This document shows, in pieces, positions 29,730-33,769 of a stretch of 33,769 nucleotides of DNA. The position numbers and the translations under genes were made by a program. Source of the DNA: Gracilaria gracilis (taxonomy: Eukaryota > Rhodophyta > Florideophyceae > Gracilariales > Gracilariaceae); contig JARGSG010000080.1 of NCBI GenBank assembly GCA_030374805.1, positions 1 to 33,769 of the forward strand. Direction: 5' to 3'. Each line of letters begins with the position of its first letter. Within the stretch, counting starts at the first letter, position 1. Below the pieces are notes generated by a model. It searched no databases. It was not told where the DNA came from and saw only the letters and a list, made by a program, of their open reading frames with translations.

Positions 29730-29966
29730 ATGTGCACTAATTCCGCCACCAGTCCTCGGAACTACACAACAGGCTTCACTCGAAGGTTTCGAGCAGAAGA
29801 CCCCGCTGATGTTGAGGCGTCGTTCAACGAATTGAAGAGCAGCCAAATGGCCGGAATGCAGGCTGTTGGAGCAACCCCAGTTCCCAGCATATTCTGTCTC
29901 AATTACTGTAATACAAACGTTGTACTACAAGCCAAGTCACGCTTGATCACCGTTATCGGCTTGTAG
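29730..29966 (+). CDS. Hypothetical 78-residue protein
   Basis: ATG at 29730. The middle part (FTRRFRAEDPADVEASFNEL) reads like real coding sequence, while the ends do not. No domain is recognised. It lies upstream of the TATA box at 30035 and may be a fragment of a neighbouring older gene. Confidence 0.25.
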   Translation: MCTNSATSPRNYTTGFTRRFRAEDPADVEASFNELKSSQMAGMQAVGATPVPSIFCLNYCNTNVVLQAKSRLITVIGL

Positions 29967-30034
29967 CTAACGCTCATCAGAGACAGTGGCTAGCTTGTAA
30001 CTTAGTCCTCAGTTGTAGATGTAGTTCTACAAAG

Positions 30035-30044
30035 TATATAAAAG
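30035..30044 (+). promoter_or_regulatory. TATA box
   Basis: TATATAAAAG is a strong TATA consensus. Transcription would start near 30065-30070, just ahead of the 30215-30685 frame. Confidence 0.65.
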
Positions 30045-30214
30045 GGGTGTCAGCCGGCCTTCCCCTCCATCTGGAGAAGACCAGACTTTATTCAACATCA
30101 TTCTATGACAGTTACTCATCAAGCAAGCTTGAAGACGGAAGCCATGGCCTTTTCCAACATAATTGGAAGCGCGCGTTGGCAATCGCCGCAAAGACCGGGA
30201 ACACCTCTGTCACA

Positions 30215-30685
30215 ATGTGGGTTGATATTCTGGACAGAGCCAATCGTACTCAGCCGTGGGGAGAGGAACAACTCTGCCCATATCTGATTTACCTCGTGAT
30301 TATTGTGGCGACCGCCAAATCTAATCTGAAGCAGAAATCTCTGCGAATGTGGCCAAGTATTGAAGCAATCATGGCGCAGCTCGGTGCGGGTTTGATCACC
30401 GACCACAATGCGCACCACTGCGGCGATTTTATTCCGATCCAGGCAAGGACCAAGGGCTTGTACTACTCTATGACAGTAGCTATGGGTACAAAGCTTGAAA
30501 GGGAAGCGTTTGAATTGAATTTTGCCTGCGGTAGGTTCAGAGACTGTCGCACATTTTACAAAGGTGAGTATGACCGCTTGTTAATGACTTTTTATTTGAA
30601 CACATCTCGTTGGCAGGATGCAGATGACGACTTTTTTCTGGCACTAGAACGACTCGGGCTGCGGTTCCCCGGAAGGCCGGAATGA
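30215..30685 (+). CDS. Hypothetical protein behind a strong TATA box
   Basis: The open frame runs from 30047 (a GTG) to 30685. The first in-frame ATG is 30215, giving 156 residues, but protein-like sequence (WKRALAIAAKTGNTSV) begins earlier, near 30160. Two ATGs at 30105 and 30144 lie in another frame that closes at 30287. Either they are upstream starts, or one base has been lost between 30144 and 30215 and the true start is 30144 (context GCCATGG). The product is soluble, with no signal peptide; it contains LVIIVATAKSNLKQKSLRMW, HNAHHCGDFIP and an acidic DADDDFF near the end. No family is recognised. Confidence 0.5.
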   Translation: MWVDILDRANRTQPWGEEQLCPYLIYLVIIVATAKSNLKQKSLRMWPSIEAIMAQLGAGLITDHNAHHCGDFIPIQARTKGLYYSMTVAMGTKLEREAFELNFACGRFRDCRTFYKGEYDRLLMTFYLNTSRWQDADDDFFLALERLGLRFPGRPE

Positions 30686-31510
30686 AATTGGAGGTATCTT
30701 CCACCGGATGGATGACCACACAGTTAACGCGATAGACTCGACGAAAGGAATGGTTTCCACAAGAGGGGGGAATGATTCCACGGTCTTCGGGAATGTTTTT
30801 GCCTGGTGCTGTGCAAAGAATCTACGAGGGTTTCGGACATATAGACTGGATGTACTGTTTCGTAAGTAGAAGTGAAAGAAAACTTTGCTGAAGACGTTCG
30901 ACAGTGACGGATGTTGTATTTCGTGGCTACAGCTCTGCAGATTAGGAGGACGCGCGCGGCGGAAAGCCAGCGCTGAGGGGAAGACGCGGCGCGTACAGCA
31001 GTGGGAGGTGTGTAAGCGGCGAGCGCGCTGACGATATGTCGCGCACACCGGCGGGTGTGCCGGCGTGAGCGTCCCAGTGAAGGACAAGGGACAAGTCGTA
31101 TCAAGCGACAGCCGGCGGTACCGACTGGCGCTTGCGTCTGCTAACAAATCGTCTGCTTGGCGACAGCGTGTGCGCCAACTGTCGTTCATTTGCGACATTT
31201 TGTCCGCCGCGCGCTTGTTCTGCGCGCCCATTGGCTGTCAACCACCGATGCGCTGCGATCTCACAGCTACTCCGTGCGCCTTCCCAAATGTGTCGCTGTG
31301 GCTGCGCTCACCACTGAGCTTCGCCTCCCGCGAGCGACTGGAGCATGGTGTCAGCATAGCTCGCTGCAGCGCTTTCCGCTCCGACACATAACGAATATCT
31401 ACTTGCCAGAGCCAAGTGCTATACAGCCGCCGGTGTTCAACAATGTCGCATATGATCCGGGAGCGCGAAATGTACAGTATCTTTATACCGAGATGTAGGC
31501 GAGTGGCACA
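30686..31510. other. Intergenic; only weak frames
   Basis: Overlapping frames exist on both strands (30644-31231 minus, 31065-31391 and 31157-31498 plus). The last 35 codons of the third frame (YLPEPSAIQPPVFNNVAYDPGA and on) look coding-like, but the frame has no ATG near its start (TTG at 31157). It may be the 3' end of a broken plus-strand gene. Confidence 0.3.
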
Positions 31511-31517
31511 AATTCAA

Positions 31518-32040
31518 CTATTTGCGAAGGGCACATGATGACAAACAAAGTACGGAAAATGGTTGTTGGGCCATCAACGTCGTGGAATGGTCGCAGCAGT
31601 AAAGTTGGGTTCGATTTTTATAGCGGTGTACACAATGTGTTGCTTTCCTAGCGATGACATACAGTATTGTGAGTGTTTTTGCACGCATGTGCTCGCCTAC
31701 CAGGCATGGCACAAATGCAAGGCGGTTCAAACGTGCGTTCCCCAACTCGCCATGTTGTTGTTGTTTGTTGACAACGGTAAGCGTCTCTCCGTGTGAGCGC
31801 GGAGCATCAACAACAGCAATGCACCAATGGGCCTGAGGCCCAGCCGTTTTCCGTTCGGACATGGTGCGTGCCCAAAAAAAGTCCCAAATTTCGGAATTTG
31901 TGACACTACAAAACTCAAAAGCGAGATGGAACGTCGTCCACGTGTCCACCGCTTGCGCCGTGTCCCCGCCACACAAGTGGCACTGCTGCTTTGCACGTAT
32001 TCTACGTTTGAAACAGTAAGGAAACCTGCGTCGGACGCCT
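31518..32040 (-). pseudogene. Possible LINE reverse-transcriptase tail (zf-RVT-like)
   Basis: On the minus strand from about 32040 the frame reads KQQCHLCGG, then TWTTFHLAFEFC, then NSEIWDFF. This fits the C-x2-C ... H-x5-C ... W arrangement of the zinc-binding segment found C-terminal to the reverse transcriptase in many non-LTR retrotransposons. The frame then runs 110 codons to a stop at 31518 without motifs. No reverse transcriptase or endonuclease is visible upstream, so this would be a 5'-truncated copy, as is usual for LINEs. One motif alone is thin evidence. Confidence 0.35.
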
Positions 32041-32049
32041 TATGCTGAC

Positions 32050-32638
32050 TCAGCCACTTTCCTTCGTAGAGTTAGTTGACAGTGGCACAGCCATGAAGCA
32101 GCGAATGTCCATCGGTGACACAGCAAGGGAAGTAGCGCGACTACAACTATCTATCGAGCATGTCTACATAGAGCTATGATACATACCAGGCGCTACAACT
32201 ACTGAGCTGATATCAGGTCATGGACATGTACGTACATACGGTCTGGCCGGCGAGTACAGTAGCACCAATAGACAAGTCTCAGAATACAGTGATACTAGAA
32301 GAGAGATCAGTTGCAGGTCGCTTTCTTTATTCCACATGGATGTTTGGCTATCGCTTGCTCACTGGCTTATCTTTATAGATAAACATTTGTTTTCGACGAG
32401 AAATCGACAAATACTGTCGGACGTCTATTGACCTCATACCACAAACAGTATTTGTGTGGTAGATTGCTACATCGAGTGCATGAAGGAAGACACAATATGT
32501 TTATTTGTTACCATTTCTTCTCGCAGTAAGTTTGGGACAGTCCAGAGATACAACTCTACCCATGTATATTACCGCCTTTCTCCTCTAAAGTCTCAATTCC
32601 AGAGAACGTAATTCGCTTCGAGGCACAAACAGTTCCCT
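32050..32638. other. Intergenic, no gene seen
   Basis: Balanced composition, with frequent stops in all frames and no long frame or obvious repeat. Confidence 0.5.
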
Positions 32639-33204
32639 TTAGGAGCTGTTCACATCAACACAAAATCCCAATGAGTAAGCAATCCCGTACAGGTACGTAA
32701 GTATACCGTCCAGTTCCGGCCTGGGCCTAGGCTCACACGGTCCAAAGCAAAGGTTATTCTCCGAGCCGTCCGATCGCCGAAGCGCGCGAGTGGCGTTGAA
32801 CATAAACTGCACATCCAAGTGAAACGTCTGATTCGTCGCACCGCTGGCAAACGACTCTTCCGTAGCCACCACACAGTCGTCACAGTCGCAGCCCGCGAGT
32901 TTTCTGCGTAGCCCACAAACTTCAGTTGCTTCACGTCGCGGTTGAGCAGCAGCTGGTACGAACGGAAGCAGAACGGGTCCAGATCGCCAAGCGGACCGCG
33001 CGGCTGATAGCGCGGGAAATAGGCTATCGCATTCTCCGATATGTCCAGACGCGCCAGCACCGGAAAGCGAACGCCGCTGCGGATGAAGGTGAACTGACGA
33101 CCGATCAGAGTGGCGTTGAATGGCACGGACGTCAAGCAGGAGACTGAAACGTGAAGGATGGACAAAGTGATCGCAAGGAGAGAGAGAAGCGAGAGGGAAT
33201 GCAT
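32639..33204 (-). CDS. Secreted glycoprotein-like protein with one frameshift
   Basis: ATG at 33204. Residues 1-23 (MHSLSLLSLLAITLSILHVS and on, ending VSC) form a signal peptide. The frame is good to about residue 100 (NRDVKQLKFVGYAEN). A one-base shift at the T4 run 32900-32903 then moves it to the frame reading AGCDCDDCVVATEESF, which continues to TYLYGIAYSLGFCVDVNSS and a stop at 32639. Joined, it would be about 188 residues with sequons at NAT, NQT and NAT and six or more cysteines, suggesting an extracellular product. The unshifted frame ends at 32650 with Arg-rich sequence that looks wrong. A homopolymer sequencing error or a young pseudogene is more likely than an intron, since no splice sites fit. 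Family unknown. Confidence 0.6.
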
Positions 33205-33278
33205 TTCGGACTAGGTTCGAAGCAGTTGTGCCGCCTCTTCTGAGTCCGCCAAACTCCTGAGTCGCGCTAACTTCTTTT

Positions 33279-33304
33279 GAGTGCTCGTGATGAGTGCTCG
33301 TGAT
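33279..33304. repeat. 13-base tandem duplication
   Basis: GAGTGCTCGTGAT is repeated twice without a spacer, 75-100 bases upstream of the start codon of the secreted-protein gene, probably within its promoter. Confidence 0.85.
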
Positions 33305-33319
33305 GCGATTAGGGTTCAT

Positions 33320-33769
33320 CTACATAGTTTCACGCTGGCATGGTGCGTAGGCAACCGTGTGGTTGCAACGCTACACCTTCCTAAAATGATGTAAGGCATT
33401 CGCGATATTGGCAAGAAGATATGTGCTAGTCTTTTAACTCCATGGTAGGAGGAAAGGCCATCCACACGAAGCCTTTCAAGGCACACAATTCAGGTCATCA
33501 CCATGCCACATTGAAACATTGAATCAAGCTTCGAGAAGCTGGGCTTCTCCAAAGAAATGGTCGCAAAGCTCCTTGATAACCAGATGAGGTTCCTAATCAG
33601 TTCTTAGGTTTTGGAATTTTTCAGAAATACGTCTGGGAAAAATTTGTAATTGAGAGAAGTCTTTTGAAATATAAACAAAAAACAACTTTGTGCTTTATTC
33701 AGGGCATATATTTACTACTTTTTTTCATGGTTGGAAGTCAATAAAGTCAAGCGTTTTTGGCAGCAATCA
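33320..33769. other. Window end, no gene seen
   Basis: AT-rich from 33600, with polyadenylation-like AATAAA near 33740. No open frame of note. Confidence 0.5.

Noticed and set aside
33306..33316. Telomere-like TTAGGGTT
   Set aside because: A single copy with no array.
1..33769. CRISPR array, bacterial operon, or tRNA/rRNA genes
   Set aside because: No regular spacer-repeat array, Shine-Dalgarno-led gene runs or convincing RNA-gene folds were seen; gene style is eukaryotic.

Overview
This window is eukaryotic nuclear DNA. Long intron-poor genes sit in AT-rich, repeat-strewn spacers, and several genes have a TATA box 85-120 bases before the ATG. The gene content is an APAF-1/NLR-like NB-ARC-WD40 protein, a Dicer-like protein, a plant-type (class II) DAHP synthase fragment, an MDR-type ABC transporter fragment and a PIF/Harbinger transposase. 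My best guess is a multicellular red alga of the Chondrus kind, but this is inference from gene style and not a sequence match.

Layout. 1-720 holds a broken DNA N-methyltransferase domain. 720-7260 is gene-poor. 7393-11571 is an intact 1392-residue NB-ARC-WD40 protein. 11752-23415 is best read as one large Harbinger-type transposon. It has inverted terminal repeats, a 3-base TCA target duplication, a SAP/Myb-like accessory gene at the left end and a DDE transposase at the right end, with the two genes pointing at each other. About 6.6 kb of host-derived sequence lies between them: a DAHP synthase fragment, a long Dicer-like gene, a short unidentified gene start and an ABC transporter remnant. 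The left end, with its terminal repeat and 40 bases of flank, has been tandemly duplicated (1406-base unit, only two differences seen by eye).

The insertion is supported by a paralogous unoccupied site inside the same window. 25757-26041 aligns to 11541-11751 joined directly to 23416-23546. The transposon therefore split a small gene that lay tail-to-tail with the NB-ARC-WD40 gene, and an unsplit relative (25865-26221, with a signal peptide) survives downstream.

23.7-33.8 kb is a mosaic. It has AT-rich empty stretches, two GC-rich islands with ambiguous reading frames, several small hypothetical genes, a possible LINE reverse-transcriptase tail (31.5-32.0 kb) and a secreted-protein gene with one frameshift (32639-33204).

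The most noteworthy point is a Harbinger-type element carrying a near-complete Dicer-like gene with three SUMO-interaction-like motifs, next to an NLR-like gene. All calls come from reading the sequence alone; no search was run.
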